Below, piece after piece: positions 8,727-17,645 of a stretch of 64,000 nucleotides of DNA. The DNA lies in contig CAVUFH010000001.1 in NCBI GenBank assembly GCA_963740835.1, forward strand, positions 372,001 through 436,000, in the 5' to 3' direction. The position numbers were made by a program, and so were the translations under genes. Within the stretch, counting starts at the first letter, position 1. The number at the start of each line of letters is the position of its first letter. Below the pieces are notes generated by a model that made no database searches, had not been told where the DNA came from, and was given only the letters and a program-made list of their open reading frames with translations. Origin of the DNA: CAVUFH01 sp963740835. GTDB taxonomy: Bacteria; Actinomycetota; Acidimicrobiia; IMCC26256; PALSA-610.

Positions 8727-9299
8727 TCAGAGTGCGAGGAAGACGACGAGCGTATCCCCGAAGGTGCGTTCCCACGTGGCTGGGAGAGAGGACGGCGCCG
8801 GGATCGCGGAACCCGCGGGCCGCTCCACGACGACAGTCGCGTGCGGCGCGAGGAAGCCCGGCGCCACGAGGGCGTCGAGCACCGGACCGAGATCCGCATC
8901 GTCGGTCGCGTACGGCGGATCAGCGAACACGAGGTCGAACGGCGCCCCGCGTGGCGCGGGCGCGGCCAGGAACCGCCCGACATCCGCCCGGACGAGCGTG
9001 GCCCGGTCCCCGAAGCCGATCGTCTCCAGATTCTGGGTGATCACGCTCGCGGCTGCCGCGTCGGCCTCGACGAACACGGCGCGGCTCGCGCCCCGGGAGA
9101 GCGCCTCGATCCCGAGCGCGCCCGAACCTGCGTAGAGGTCGAGGACCGCGTCGACGACCAGGGCATCACGCGATGCGAGGGCCGAGAACACCGCCTCGCG
9201 CACCATGTCCTTGGTCGGGCGCACGTCCGGGCCGGGCGGCACCACGAGCCGGCGCCCGCGCGCGCTGCCCGCGATGACGCGTACGCCGCGACTCTTCAT
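8727..9299 (-). CDS. rsmD: 16S rRNA (guanine966-N2)-methyltransferase RsmD
   Basis: RsmD methylates G966 of 16S rRNA. The N-terminal RVIAGSARGRRL, SAM-binding motif VLDLYAGSGALGIEALSRGA and catalytic DPPY (in LVFADPPYATDD) identify it. It is 190 residues long. The neighbours recG (21-bp gap) and coaD are the common actinobacterial arrangement. Confidence 0.95.
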   Translation of the reverse strand: MKSRGVRVIAGSARGRRLVVPPGPDVRPTKDMVREAVFSALASRDALVVDAVLDLYAGSGALGIEALSRGASRAVFVEADAAAASVITQNLETIGFGDRATLVRADVGRFLAAPAPRGAPFDLVFADPPYATDDADLGPVLDALVAPGFLAPHATVVVERPAGSAIPAPSSLPATWERTFGDTLVVFLAL

Positions 9300-9320
9300 G
9301 GTGAGCGCTTCACGGTTGCA

Positions 9321-11468
9321 TCACGACTTGAAGAGGAACTCGACGTCGTCACCGAGGAGGTCCGCGACCTCTTGGCGGAGCTGCCCGTGCGTAGCGAGGT
9401 CCGGATCCGCGTCGAGGATCTGCTCCGCGACCTGCCGCGCTTCGAGGACGGTCGCTTCGTCGCGCGGGATGCGCCCGAGCTTGAGGTCGCTCCATCCGGA
9501 CTGCCGTTCGCCGAACACCTCACCCGAGCCCCGGATCTCCAAATCCTTCTCCGCGAGGAGGAAGCCGTCGGTGGAGGCGGCCATGGCGGCCATCCGCTCT
9601 TCGCCGTCGGGTGTCTTCGGATCTGCGAAGAGATAGCACCAGGACCGGTCACCGCCCCTGCCGACGCGACCGCGCAGCTGGTGCAGTTGCGAGAGCCCGA
9701 ACCGGTCGGCATCCTCGACGATCATCACGGTCGCGTTCGGCACGTCGACCCCGACCTCGATGACCGTCGTCGCGACCAGCGCGTCGAGCCGGTGGTTGCG
9801 GAAGTCGGCCATCACCCCCTCTTTGTCCTTCGATTTCATCTGGCCGTGCAGCAGCCCCAACCGGAGGCCGGCCAGCTCCTCGTGCTGCAAGCGCTCGTAC
9901 TCCTCCGTCGCCGCGCGCGCTTCGACCCTCCCCTTGTCCTCGACGAGCGGGCAGACCACGTACGCCTGATGACCCGCAGCGACCTCCTTGCGCAAGCGGT
10001 CCCACGCCCGTTCCTGGTCCATGGGGTTCGGGCCGACGACCTCGGTGGTGATCGGCGTGCGCCCGGGCGGCATCTCGCGCAGCTCGGACTTGTCGAGATC
10101 GCCGTACACGAGCATCGCCGCGGTACGCGGGATCGGGGTGGCGGTCATCACGAGCACGTCGGGTTCGTCACCCTTGCCTCGCAGGAGCGCCCGTTGCTCG
10201 ACACCGAAGCGATGCTGTTCGTCGATCACCGCCACGCCGAGACGCGTGAACTCCGCGTCGCCGTAGAGCAGCGCGTGGGTCCCCACGAGGATGTCGACCT
10301 CGCCCGCGGCGAGCGCGGCGCCGAGCCGTCGCCGTTCCGCCGCGGTCGTGCGGTTGGTCAGCAGCTCGACGCGTACCGGTCGCTCCGCCAGCAGCGAGCC
10401 AATTGCGGGGACTGTGAGCCCTTCGAGCAAGGCGAGTGACGCGAGATAGTGCTGCTCTGCGAGCACCTCGGTAGGCGCCATGAGCGCGCCCTGGTAGCCG
10501 CCCTGCACGCCGACGAGGAGCGCGGCGAGCGCGACGACGGTCTTGCCCGACCCCACGTCGCCTTGCAACAAGCGGTGCATCGGCGCGGGGCCCGCGAGGT
10601 CGCGCGTGATCTCGGCGATCGTGCGCGCCTGGGCGCCGGTGAGTGGGAACGGGAGGTTGTCGATGAACGCGGAGACGAGTCCGCCGTCGACATCGTGCTC
10701 GATGCCCGACTGCTCGGCCGCGAGCGCGCGTTTGCGCGCGACGAGCCCGACCTGCATGCGCAGGAACTCGTCGAAGATCAGTCGTTTCTTGGCGGCCTCG
10801 AGCTCGCCCATCGACTCCGGCCGATGGATGGCGCGCAGCGCGGTGGTGCGGTCGACCAGGTCTTCCCGGTCGAGGACCGCGGTATCGAGCGGTTCGGCGA
10901 ACCCGCGCGCCGCGCACTTGTCGAGCGCGTCCGAGACGAGCGCGCGCAGCTGCCAGGTGAACACCTCGGCCTTGCCCGACTGCGGATACACCGGCACGAT
11001 CACGCCGGTCTTGTCGTCGGCCGCACCCGCGCGTCCGATGACGTCCACCACCGGGTTCGTCATCTGCCGCTTGCCGCGGTACACGTCGAGCTTGCCGAAG
11101 AAGGCGGCTTCGGTGCCGACCGTGAGCTGCTTGTCGCGCCACGGTTGATTGAAGAACGTGATGTTCAGCAGCGATGTGCCGTCGTGCACCACCACCTCTA
11201 CGAGCGAGCGGCCCTGACGCGTGCGCCGGCCGCGCGCACTGCGCACCTCGGCGAACACCGTGGCCTCTTCGCCGACCCGGAGCTCCGCGATGTCGGCCCG
11301 TTTGGTGCGGTCGACCCACCGGCGGGGATAGTGCTGCAGCAGGTCGAGCACGTTCTCGAGACCCAGGTCGTGCAGCTTCTCCGCGAGCGCGGGCCCGACA
11401 CCCTTCAGCCGCGTCAGCTCGATGTCGCGCAGGTCTGCGAACGAGAGCGGCGGATCACCACTGGGCAC
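9321..11468 (-). CDS. recG: ATP-dependent DNA helicase RecG
   Basis: RecG remodels stalled replication forks and Holliday junctions. The predicted 715-residue protein has the N-terminal wedge/OB domain (residues 60-150), Walker A GDVGSGKT at 303-310, the DEQH box at 416-419, and the C-terminal QLRGRVGRG motif VI. The GTG at 11468 was chosen because the family start aligns there and GGTGGG lies just upstream. An open frame of 95 further codons runs into fakA and is unlikely to be used. The gap to the fakA stop is 14 bp. Confidence 0.94.
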   Translation of the reverse strand: MPSGDPPLSFADLRDIELTRLKGVGPALAEKLHDLGLENVLDLLQHYPRRWVDRTKRADIAELRVGEEATVFAEVRSARGRRTRQGRSLVEVVVHDGTSLLNITFFNQPWRDKQLTVGTEAAFFGKLDVYRGKRQMTNPVVDVIGRAGAADDKTGVIVPVYPQSGKAEVFTWQLRALVSDALDKCAARGFAEPLDTAVLDREDLVDRTTALRAIHRPESMGELEAAKKRLIFDEFLRMQVGLVARKRALAAEQSGIEHDVDGGLVSAFIDNLPFPLTGAQARTIAEITRDLAGPAPMHRLLQGDVGSGKTVVALAALLVGVQGGYQGALMAPTEVLAEQHYLASLALLEGLTVPAIGSLLAERPVRVELLTNRTTAAERRRLGAALAAGEVDILVGTHALLYGDAEFTRLGVAVIDEQHRFGVEQRALLRGKGDEPDVLVMTATPIPRTAAMLVYGDLDKSELREMPPGRTPITTEVVGPNPMDQERAWDRLRKEVAAGHQAYVVCPLVEDKGRVEARAATEEYERLQHEELAGLRLGLLHGQMKSKDKEGVMADFRNHRLDALVATTVIEVGVDVPNATVMIVEDADRFGLSQLHQLRGRVGRGGDRSWCYLFADPKTPDGEERMAAMAASTDGFLLAEKDLEIRGSGEVFGERQSGWSDLKLGRIPRDEATVLEARQVAEQILDADPDLATHGQLRQEVADLLGDDVEFLFKS

Positions 11469-11482
11469 GACGTTCCCACCCC

Positions 11483-13099
11483 TCACTCCACTCCGACGAG
11501 GTACGGGTACAACGGCTGGCCGCCGTCGTGGAACTCCACCTCGACGTACGGAAACTGGAACTCGATGTGCTCGCGGATGCGTTGGGTCTCGGCGGCCGGT
11601 GCGTCGCTGCCGACGAGCACGGTGACGATCTCGCTTTCTTCGTCGACGAGGCGGCCGAGCAGCGCGCACACCGCATCGGCCGGCGTGCCCGCCGCGGCGA
11701 CGATCCCTTCGCGGGTGAGCGCGAGCCAGTCGCCCGTGGCGATGGGCCCGCATTCGCCGATCGCGTCGCGCACGGCCTGCGTCACCTCGCCGGTGTGGAC
11801 GCGTTCGAGCGCGCCGTTCATCGCCTCGCCGTTCGCGTCCAGTTCCGCGTTCGGGTCATAGTCGACGAGCACGGCGAGCGCTTCCGGCACGCCGGACGTG
11901 GGAACGACCGCCACGTGCTTCGCGGTGAGCGCGTCGACCTGGCGCGCGACCGGGATGATGTTCTTGTTGTTCGGCAGCACGATCACCGCATCGGCGTTGC
12001 ACGCCTCGACCGCTTCGAGGATCTGTGCAGTCGACGGGTTCATCGACTGCCCACCGGCGACCAGGTGCTGCACTCCGAGGCTGAGCAGCAGTCGCCGCAC
12101 GCCGTCGCCGACCGCCACCGCCACCACCGCGGTCGTGACGGCCGGCATCGGCGCCGCGACGGCCGCGGCCTCGCGCACCCATTGCTCTTCTTCCACCTCT
12201 TCGAACAGGTCGGTGACGCGAATGCTCCGGGGCCGGCCCGCTTCGATGCCGGCCTCGATCGCGGCACCGATGTCGTTGGTGTGGACGTGGCAGTTCCACA
12301 GGCCCTCACCGCCGACCACCACGATCGAGTCCCCGATCGCGCTCCATGACTCCTTGAAGCCGCCGATCGTCGCGTCGGACGCGTCCAAGAGGTACATGAC
12401 CTCGTAGCGCAGACCCGCAATGTCGTCGCCGCGCAGGTGCGCTTCCACCGACGCGGGCGTCGTGACGACCTCGGGTTCGGGGATCGGCCGGCCATCGGTG
12501 ATCTCGAGCAGCGCTTCGAGCAGCAACGTGAAGCCCCGGCCGCCGGCGTCGACCACCCCCGCCGCGGCGAGGGCGGGCAGCAGATCGGGCGTGCGCAGCA
12601 CGGAATCACGTGCGGCCGCGACCGCCCGCTCCAGCACGCTCGCGAGCGCGTCACCATCGGCGGCGTCCGCAACCGATTCCGCCGCCTCCCGCACAACCGT
12701 GAGGATCGTGCCTTCCACCGGGCGGAGCACCGCGTGGTACGCGGCGTCGGCGGCCCGGCGCAGCGCGTGGGCCAGGTCGACGCCCTCGATCTGGTCACGC
12801 TCGTGGAACTCGTCGGCGAAGCCCCGCAGGATCTGCGATGTGATGACGCCGGAGTTGCCGCGGGCACCCATCAGCGACCCGCGGCTGATCGCGTGGCAGA
12901 CCTCTTCCATGGTCTCCGCGGTGGCCAACTCGGCGCTCACGGACTCCAACGTCAGCGCCATGTTGGTGCCGGTGTCGCCGTCGGGGACGGGATAGACGTT
13001 GAGGCGATTCAGCTCCTCCTGGTGCGCGCGCAGTGCATCGCGGTAGCGCAGCACCGCCCGGCGCAGATCGGCGGCCGCCAGGCCGGTCAGGGTCGCCAT
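11483..13099 (-). CDS. fakA: DAK2 (DhaL) domain protein, FakA/YloV-like
   Basis: The 538-residue product has an N-terminal DhaL-type kinase domain with the metal-binding PVPDGDTGTN (residues 37-46) and GARGNSGVI. A C-terminal DAK1-like/DegV-related domain follows (VAVAVGDGVRRLL, VLPNNKNIIP). In Firmicutes this family is FakA, the kinase that phosphorylates fatty acids held by FakB. No FakB (DegV) gene is seen here, so fatty-acid kinase activity is inference. The start at 13099 fits the family. An open frame continuing far upstream runs through rpmB antisense and is a GC artefact. Confidence 0.88.
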   Translation of the reverse strand: MATLTGLAAADLRRAVLRYRDALRAHQEELNRLNVYPVPDGDTGTNMALTLESVSAELATAETMEEVCHAISRGSLMGARGNSGVITSQILRGFADEFHERDQIEGVDLAHALRRAADAAYHAVLRPVEGTILTVVREAAESVADAADGDALASVLERAVAAARDSVLRTPDLLPALAAAGVVDAGGRGFTLLLEALLEITDGRPIPEPEVVTTPASVEAHLRGDDIAGLRYEVMYLLDASDATIGGFKESWSAIGDSIVVVGGEGLWNCHVHTNDIGAAIEAGIEAGRPRSIRVTDLFEEVEEEQWVREAAAVAAPMPAVTTAVVAVAVGDGVRRLLLSLGVQHLVAGGQSMNPSTAQILEAVEACNADAVIVLPNNKNIIPVARQVDALTAKHVAVVPTSGVPEALAVLVDYDPNAELDANGEAMNGALERVHTGEVTQAVRDAIGECGPIATGDWLALTREGIVAAAGTPADAVCALLGRLVDEESEIVTVLVGSDAPAAETQRIREHIEFQFPYVEVEFHDGGQPLYPYLVGVE

Positions 13100-13190
13100 C
13101 GAGGCGGAGAATACTCGGGTGCTAGCCTTTCCCGGTTCCAAGACCTCCCAGTCAGGTGAGGTCCGCCCCCGTTCCTCCCTGAGGTCAGCA

Positions 13191-13382
13191 ATGTCATCGG
13201 TCTGCGACATCTGCGCGAAGAAGCCGGTCTTCGGCATGCGCCTGAGCCACTCGCACCGCCGCACGAAGCGGCGCTGGAACCCGAACATCCAGCGCGTCCG
13301 CGCGGTGGTCGACGGCTCGCCCAAGCGGCTGAACGTGTGCACCTCCTGCCTGAAGGCGGGCAAGGTCCAGAAGCCCGCGTAA
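13191..13382 (+). CDS. rpmB: Ribosomal protein bL28
   Basis: This 63-residue large-subunit protein begins MSSVCDICAKKPVFGMRLSHS and has the RRTKRRWNPNIQ core. Two Cys pairs (CDIC and CTSC) mark the zinc-binding form. GAGG lies 7 bp before the ATG. It is transcribed divergently from fakA, and its TAA overlaps the next ATG as TAATG. Confidence 0.96.
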   Translation: MSSVCDICAKKPVFGMRLSHSHRRTKRRWNPNIQRVRAVVDGSPKRLNVCTSCLKAGKVQKPA

Positions 13383-13609
13383 TGCAGGGCGTCGTCAAGA
13401 TGTACGACCCCCTCACGGGCGAGGGGATCGTCGTGACCGATACCGACCGCAGCGAGTTCGTGCTCGCCACCGACGCGCTCGCGCACTCGATCTTCCGCAT
13501 CCTGCGCCAGGGTCAGCGCGTCGTCTTCGAACTCGACGTCGACGGGCACGCCACCCACGTGCGCACGGGTGCCGAGCCCGACCTCGGCCTCCCGAACTCC
13601 GCGCTGTAA
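13382..13609 (+). CDS. Cold-shock-fold small protein coupled to rpmB
   Basis: The 75-residue sequence aligns along its length with cold-shock domains (GVVKMYDPLTGEGIVV..., then ILRQGQRVVFELD). It lacks the aromatic RNA-binding motifs: KGFGFI is GEGIVV and VFVHF is EFVLA. Nucleic-acid binding in the usual manner is therefore doubtful. The ATG shares bases with the L28 stop (TAATG), so it is very probably translated by re-initiation after rpmB. A ribosome-linked or OB-fold role is inference. Confidence 0.7.
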   Translation: MQGVVKMYDPLTGEGIVVTDTDRSEFVLATDALAHSIFRILRQGQRVVFELDVDGHATHVRTGAEPDLGLPNSAL

Positions 13610-13629
13610 CGAGCCGAACGGAGGCGTCG

Positions 13630-13905
13630 TCAGCGCGAGTGTCGGCCGCCGTAGCGGCCGCGCGTCAGCAGACCGACGAGCAGCAGCAGCACGCACGCGC
13701 CGATGAACGCGACGAACAGCGAGCGCAAACCGAAGTCGCCGATGCCTTCGTCGCCCGCGAGGTTGAAGAGCGCGCCGCCGATCAGGCCGCCGATGATCCC
13801 GACGACGATCGTGAACAGGCATCCGGCATCGGGCGCACCGCCGGTGACCGCACGCGCGAGCGCGCCGGCCACGAACCCGACGACGATCCACCCGAGGATC
13901 CCCAT
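13630..13905 (-). CDS. GlsB/YeaQ/YmgE family membrane protein
   Basis: The 91-residue product is a small stress-associated membrane protein. It has the family pattern of three Gly-rich helices: GILGWIVVGFVAGALA, a second segment starting IVVGIIGGLIGGALF, and a third (LFVAFIGACVLLLLVGLL). Transcription converges on the cold-shock-like gene with a 20-bp gap. pckG lies just upstream on the same strand. Confidence 0.8.
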   Translation of the reverse strand: MGILGWIVVGFVAGALARAVTGGAPDAGCLFTIVVGIIGGLIGGALFNLAGDEGIGDFGLRSLFVAFIGACVLLLLVGLLTRGRYGGRHSR

Positions 13906-13922
13906 CGCGTGACGGCCTGCCC

Positions 13923-15731
13923 CTAGCCCAGACGCTGCTCGAGCGCGGCGAGTTCCTCGCGCAGTGGCGCGGGGAGGCGGTCGCCGAAGGTCGCGTAGTG
14001 CTCGGCGATGAGCGGCAGCTCGACCCGCCAGGCGTCTGCGTCGACCGAAAGGAGCTCCTCGAGCGCGGCGTCCGGCACGTCGAGCCCGTCGGTGGGCAGC
14101 GAGGCTGCGGTGGGCAGCCGGCCGATCGGCGTGTCCACGGCGTCCGTCGCGCCGAGACACCGCTCGAACACCCATGCGAGCACCCGGCTGTTCTCGCCGT
14201 AGCCGGGCCACAGGAACTTGCCGCTCGCGTCCTTGCGGAACCAATTGACGTAGAAGAGCTTGGGCAGGTTGGCCGCGTCGGTCGCGCCACCGATCGACAA
14301 CCAGTGCCCGAAGTAGTCACCCATGTGGTAGCCGCAGAACGGCAGCATCGCGAACGGGTCGCGGCGCAGGTTGCCGACGGCTCCGGCGGCCGCCGCGGTC
14401 GTCTCCGACCCCATGATCGAGCCGAGGAACACGCCGTGGCGCCAGTCGTACGCCTCGGTGACGAGCGGCACAGTGGTGGCGCGCCTCCCACCAAAGAGGA
14501 TCGCCGAGATCGGCACGCCGTTCGGGTCCTCCCACTCGGGTGCCACGGACGGAACCTGCGCCAGCGGCGCGGTGAAGCGGCTGTTCGGGTGCGCGGCCGG
14601 CGTCGCCGACGCGGGAGTCCAGTCGTTGCCACGCCAGTCGGTGCAGTGCTCGGGGGGCGCGCCGGTGAGGCCTTCCCACCACACGTCGCCGGCGTCGGTG
14701 AGCGCGGTGTTCGTGAACACGGTGTTGCGGGTGAGCGCCTTGATCGCGTTCGGATTCGTGTCGGGCCCGGTGCCGGGCGCGACGCCGAACATGCCGTACT
14801 CGGGGTTGATGGCGTAGAGGCGACCGTCGGCACCGAACTTCATCCAGCAGATGTCGTCACCGATGGTCTCCGCCTTCCAGCCGGGCAGCGTCGGCACGAG
14901 CATCGCGAGGTTGGTCTTGCCGCACGCCGACGGGAACGCGGCCGCGACGTACTGCACTTCGCCCGCCGGGTTCGTCAGCTTCAGGATCAGCATGTGCTCG
15001 GCCAGCCAGCCGTCGTCGCGCGCCATCACCGACGCGATGCGGAGCGCGAAGCACTTCTTGCCGAGCAGCGCGTTGCCGCCGTATCCCGAACCGTACGACT
15101 GGATCTCGCGCGTCTCGGGAAAGTGCACGATGTACTTGTCGGTGTTGTTGCACGGCCACGGCACGTCGGCTTGTCCGGGCTCGAGCGGCATGCCGACCGA
15201 GTGCACGCACGGCACGAACTCACCGTCGGCACCGAGCACGTCCAGCGCGGCGGCGCCCATGCGCGTCATCGTGCGCATGCTGACGGCGACGTACGCCGAG
15301 TCGGTGAGCTCGACGCCGATGTGCGCGATCCGTGAACCGAGCGGGCCCATCGAGAACGGCACGACGTACATCGTGCGTCCGCGCATCGCGCCCTTGTACA
15401 ACTGCAACAACTCGTCGCGCATCTCGGCCGGGTCACGCCAGTGGTTCGTCGGGCCGGCGTCGGCTTCGTGCTCGCTGCAGATGAACGTGCGGTCCTCGAC
15501 CCGCGCGACGTCGCCGGCGTCGCTGCGTGCATAGAAGCTGTTCGGACGCTTCGCGGGGTCGAGCGGCGTGAACGTGCCGCTCGCGACCAGGCGATCGCAG
15601 AGCTCGGCGCGTTCCGCCTCCGAACCGTCGCACCAGTGGATCGCGTCCGGTTGCAGGACCTCGGCCCAGCGGTCGACCCACTCGAGCAATCTCGAGTTGC
15701 TGGTGCCTGGAGTGTTGGTGCCTGCGGTCAT
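13923..15731 (-). CDS. pckG: Phosphoenolpyruvate carboxykinase (GTP)
   Basis: PckG interconverts oxaloacetate and phosphoenolpyruvate with GTP/GDP and feeds gluconeogenesis. The GTP-type P-loop FPSACGKTN and the motifs NTDKYIVHFPE, GYGGNALLGKKC and FGGRRATTVPL are clear. The 602-residue length is typical. ATG 15731 was chosen over an upstream in-frame region because the family starts near there. No frameshift is seen. Confidence 0.95.
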   Translation of the reverse strand: MTAGTNTPGTSNSRLLEWVDRWAEVLQPDAIHWCDGSEAERAELCDRLVASGTFTPLDPAKRPNSFYARSDAGDVARVEDRTFICSEHEADAGPTNHWRDPAEMRDELLQLYKGAMRGRTMYVVPFSMGPLGSRIAHIGVELTDSAYVAVSMRTMTRMGAAALDVLGADGEFVPCVHSVGMPLEPGQADVPWPCNNTDKYIVHFPETREIQSYGSGYGGNALLGKKCFALRIASVMARDDGWLAEHMLILKLTNPAGEVQYVAAAFPSACGKTNLAMLVPTLPGWKAETIGDDICWMKFGADGRLYAINPEYGMFGVAPGTGPDTNPNAIKALTRNTVFTNTALTDAGDVWWEGLTGAPPEHCTDWRGNDWTPASATPAAHPNSRFTAPLAQVPSVAPEWEDPNGVPISAILFGGRRATTVPLVTEAYDWRHGVFLGSIMGSETTAAAAGAVGNLRRDPFAMLPFCGYHMGDYFGHWLSIGGATDAANLPKLFYVNWFRKDASGKFLWPGYGENSRVLAWVFERCLGATDAVDTPIGRLPTAASLPTDGLDVPDAALEELLSVDADAWRVELPLIAEHYATFGDRLPAPLREELAALEQRLG

Positions 15732-15867
15732 GCTGCGTCCCTCAGCCGTGAGAACCGGGTACAAGATCCTAGGTGCACGACCCGGGAAAGGGCCGAAGCG
15801 TACCCGGGACCGGTATGGTTCCACCCGCTGAGGGGGAAGCTCCTCGGACACGTTCGAGGAGGGTGCC

Positions 15868-16104
15868 GTGACGGTGAGTGCCTACATCCTCATCCAGACC
15901 GAAGTCGGAAAGGCTTCGGCGGTGGTCGCGTCCGTACGCGACTTGCCGGGTGTCGTCCAAGCCGACGACGTGACCGGTCCGTACGACGTCATATTGCGGA
16001 CCGAGGCGAACTCCATCGACGAGCTCGGTCGCATGGTCGTGTCGCAGGTCCAGCTCGTGGACGGCATCACGCGCACGCTGACCTGTCCCGTCGTGCACTT
16101 GTAG
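15868..16104 (+). CDS. Stand-alone Lrp/AsnC ligand-binding (RAM) domain protein
   Basis: The 78-residue product is a single alpha-beta sandwich of the RAM type found at the C-terminus of Lrp/AsnC regulators (AYILIQTEVGKASAVV, ITRTLTCPVVHL). No DNA-binding helix-turn-helix is present. The GTG start is preceded by GAGGAGGGTGCC. Such stand-alone domains may bind small effectors or partner with full-length regulators, but none is encoded nearby. Confidence 0.8.
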   Translation: MTVSAYILIQTEVGKASAVVASVRDLPGVVQADDVTGPYDVILRTEANSIDELGRMVVSQVQLVDGITRTLTCPVVHL

Positions 16105-16119
16105 CGCGGACCAGCAGGT

Positions 16120-17242
16120 TCAGCGCGCGGCTTCGCCACCGCGCTGCCGGCCGCCGCGCCGCTCCCGGCGCGCGTGGCGCGCGATCGCGAGTTCGATCAG
16201 TCGGTCCAGGAGCTGCGCATACGGCAGGCCGGACACTTCCCAAAGTCGGGGGTACATCGAGATCGGCGTGAACCCCGGGATCGTGTTGAGCTCGTTCACC
16301 ACGAACCCGCGATCGGTGTAGAAGAAATCGACGCGCGCCATCGCCTCGCACCGACACGACTCGAACGCCCGCACCGCGAGCGCGCGCACTTCGGCGATCT
16401 CGCCGTCGTCGAGTGGCGCGGGCGCGAGCAGTTTCGCGGCGCCGTCCTCGTACTTGTCGGCGTAGTCGTAGAACTCCGCGCCGGGCACGATCTCGCCTGG
16501 GAGGGACGCGTCGGGCGGGTCGTCGCCCAGGATCGCGACCTCGATCTCCCGGCCCGTCACCATCTCTTCCACGACCGCCCACTCGTCGTACTCGAGCGCG
16601 AGCGCCGAGCGCGGCCTCGAGCTCCGACGCGTCGTGTGCCTTCGAGACACCGACCGACGAGCCCATGTTCGACGGCTTCACGAAGCACGGAAATCCGAGC
16701 TCGACATCGACCGCCGCCGCGAACGCCGCGGGGTCGTGGCCGTCGCGATACGCGAGGAAGCGCGCGATCGGGAGCCCCGCGCTCGCGAACCCGCGCTTCA
16801 TCATGATCTTGTCCATGCCGACCGCGGAGCCGAGCACTCCCGCGCCCACGTACGGCAGGCCGGCCAGTTCGAGCAGCCCCTGAATGGTCCCGTCTTCGCC
16901 GTACGGGCCGTGCAGCATCGGCAGAACCACGTCCACCCCGACTGTCGCGGCGCGGCCGGCGAGGACGAGCTCACTGCTGCCGGGTTCGGTCGGCGGTTGT
17001 ACCGCGTCTCCTTCGACGACGAACGCGGCGGGCAGCGCGTCGCGGCCGGCCTCGAGCATCGTGTGCGCGTCGCCCGACAGCAGCCACCGGCCGTCCGTGG
17101 TGATGCCGACCGGCAGGATCTCGTACCGCTGGGGATCGAGTGCTTTCGCCACCGCAACCGCGGTCACCCGCGACACGTCGTGCTCGGCGGAGCGGCCCCC
17201 GAAGAGGAGCATGACCCGCAGCTTGCGCTCGGGTTCGGTCAC
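16120..17242 (-). CDS. ddl: D-alanine--D-alanine ligase, one apparent frameshift
   Basis: Ddl joins two D-alanines for peptidoglycan synthesis. The N-terminal half has VMLLFGGRSAEHDVS and the ATP-grasp start (GFPCFVKPSNMGSSVGVSK). The C-terminal half has EEMVTGREIEVAILG, ARVDFF and VNELNTIPGFTPISMYP, all in another frame. Removing one G from CTCGGCGCTCGCG near 16605 joins them. All catalytic motifs are otherwise intact, so sequence error seems more likely than decay in an essential gene. The start is GTG 17242. Confidence 0.85.
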
Positions 17243-17257
17243 TCGCGCACCGTACTT

Positions 17258-17629
17258 CTACGAACCCGCGACCTGGAGGATCGCCCGGATCCCGAGCCCC
17301 ATGATGAACAGTCCCCCGAGCCCGTACGCGAGCTCCATCCAACCCCGCGCCTTCCAGACGTACTTGTACGAGTAGAGGAGACCGACACTGATGAAGGCGA
17401 CGAACCCGTAGAACATGTGGAAGCGCGGCGGTTCGAAGTCCTGCACGGACACGAGCAACACGCCGACGAGGACCTGCAGCAACATCGCGCCTTCGGCCGC
17501 GATCGTCGCCACCCAGACGCTGCGACCGCGCAACGGCTTCCAGCGCCAGGCCGCGAGCGCGTACAAGCCCGCGAGACCGTTCGCGATGATCGCGACGTAA
17601 CCCCAAACCCTATGGAAGTCGAGCAGCAC
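17258..17629 (-). CDS. Four-helix membrane protein of unknown function
   Basis: The 123-residue product has four hydrophobic segments and conserved-looking His in DFHRVWGY and RFHMFYG, a pattern reminiscent of small haem-b or DUF-type membrane proteins. I do not recognise a named family. The GTG start at 17629 has no strong ribosome site. It lies 15 bp upstream of ddl on the same strand and 16 bp downstream of fadD, so it is probably in their transcript. Confidence 0.65.
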   Translation of the reverse strand: MLLDFHRVWGYVAIIANGLAGLYALAAWRWKPLRGRSVWVATIAAEGAMLLQVLVGVLLVSVQDFEPPRFHMFYGFVAFISVGLLYSYKYVWKARGWMELAYGLGGLFIMGLGIRAILQVAGS

Positions 17630-17645
17630 GAGGCGACAGTCTCAG

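Noticed and set aside
13100..14833. 5' extension of the fakA reading frame across rpmB and into pckG
   Set aside because: The family start is at 13099. The extension is antisense to rpmB and overlaps pckG in another frame, with no recognisable protein content.
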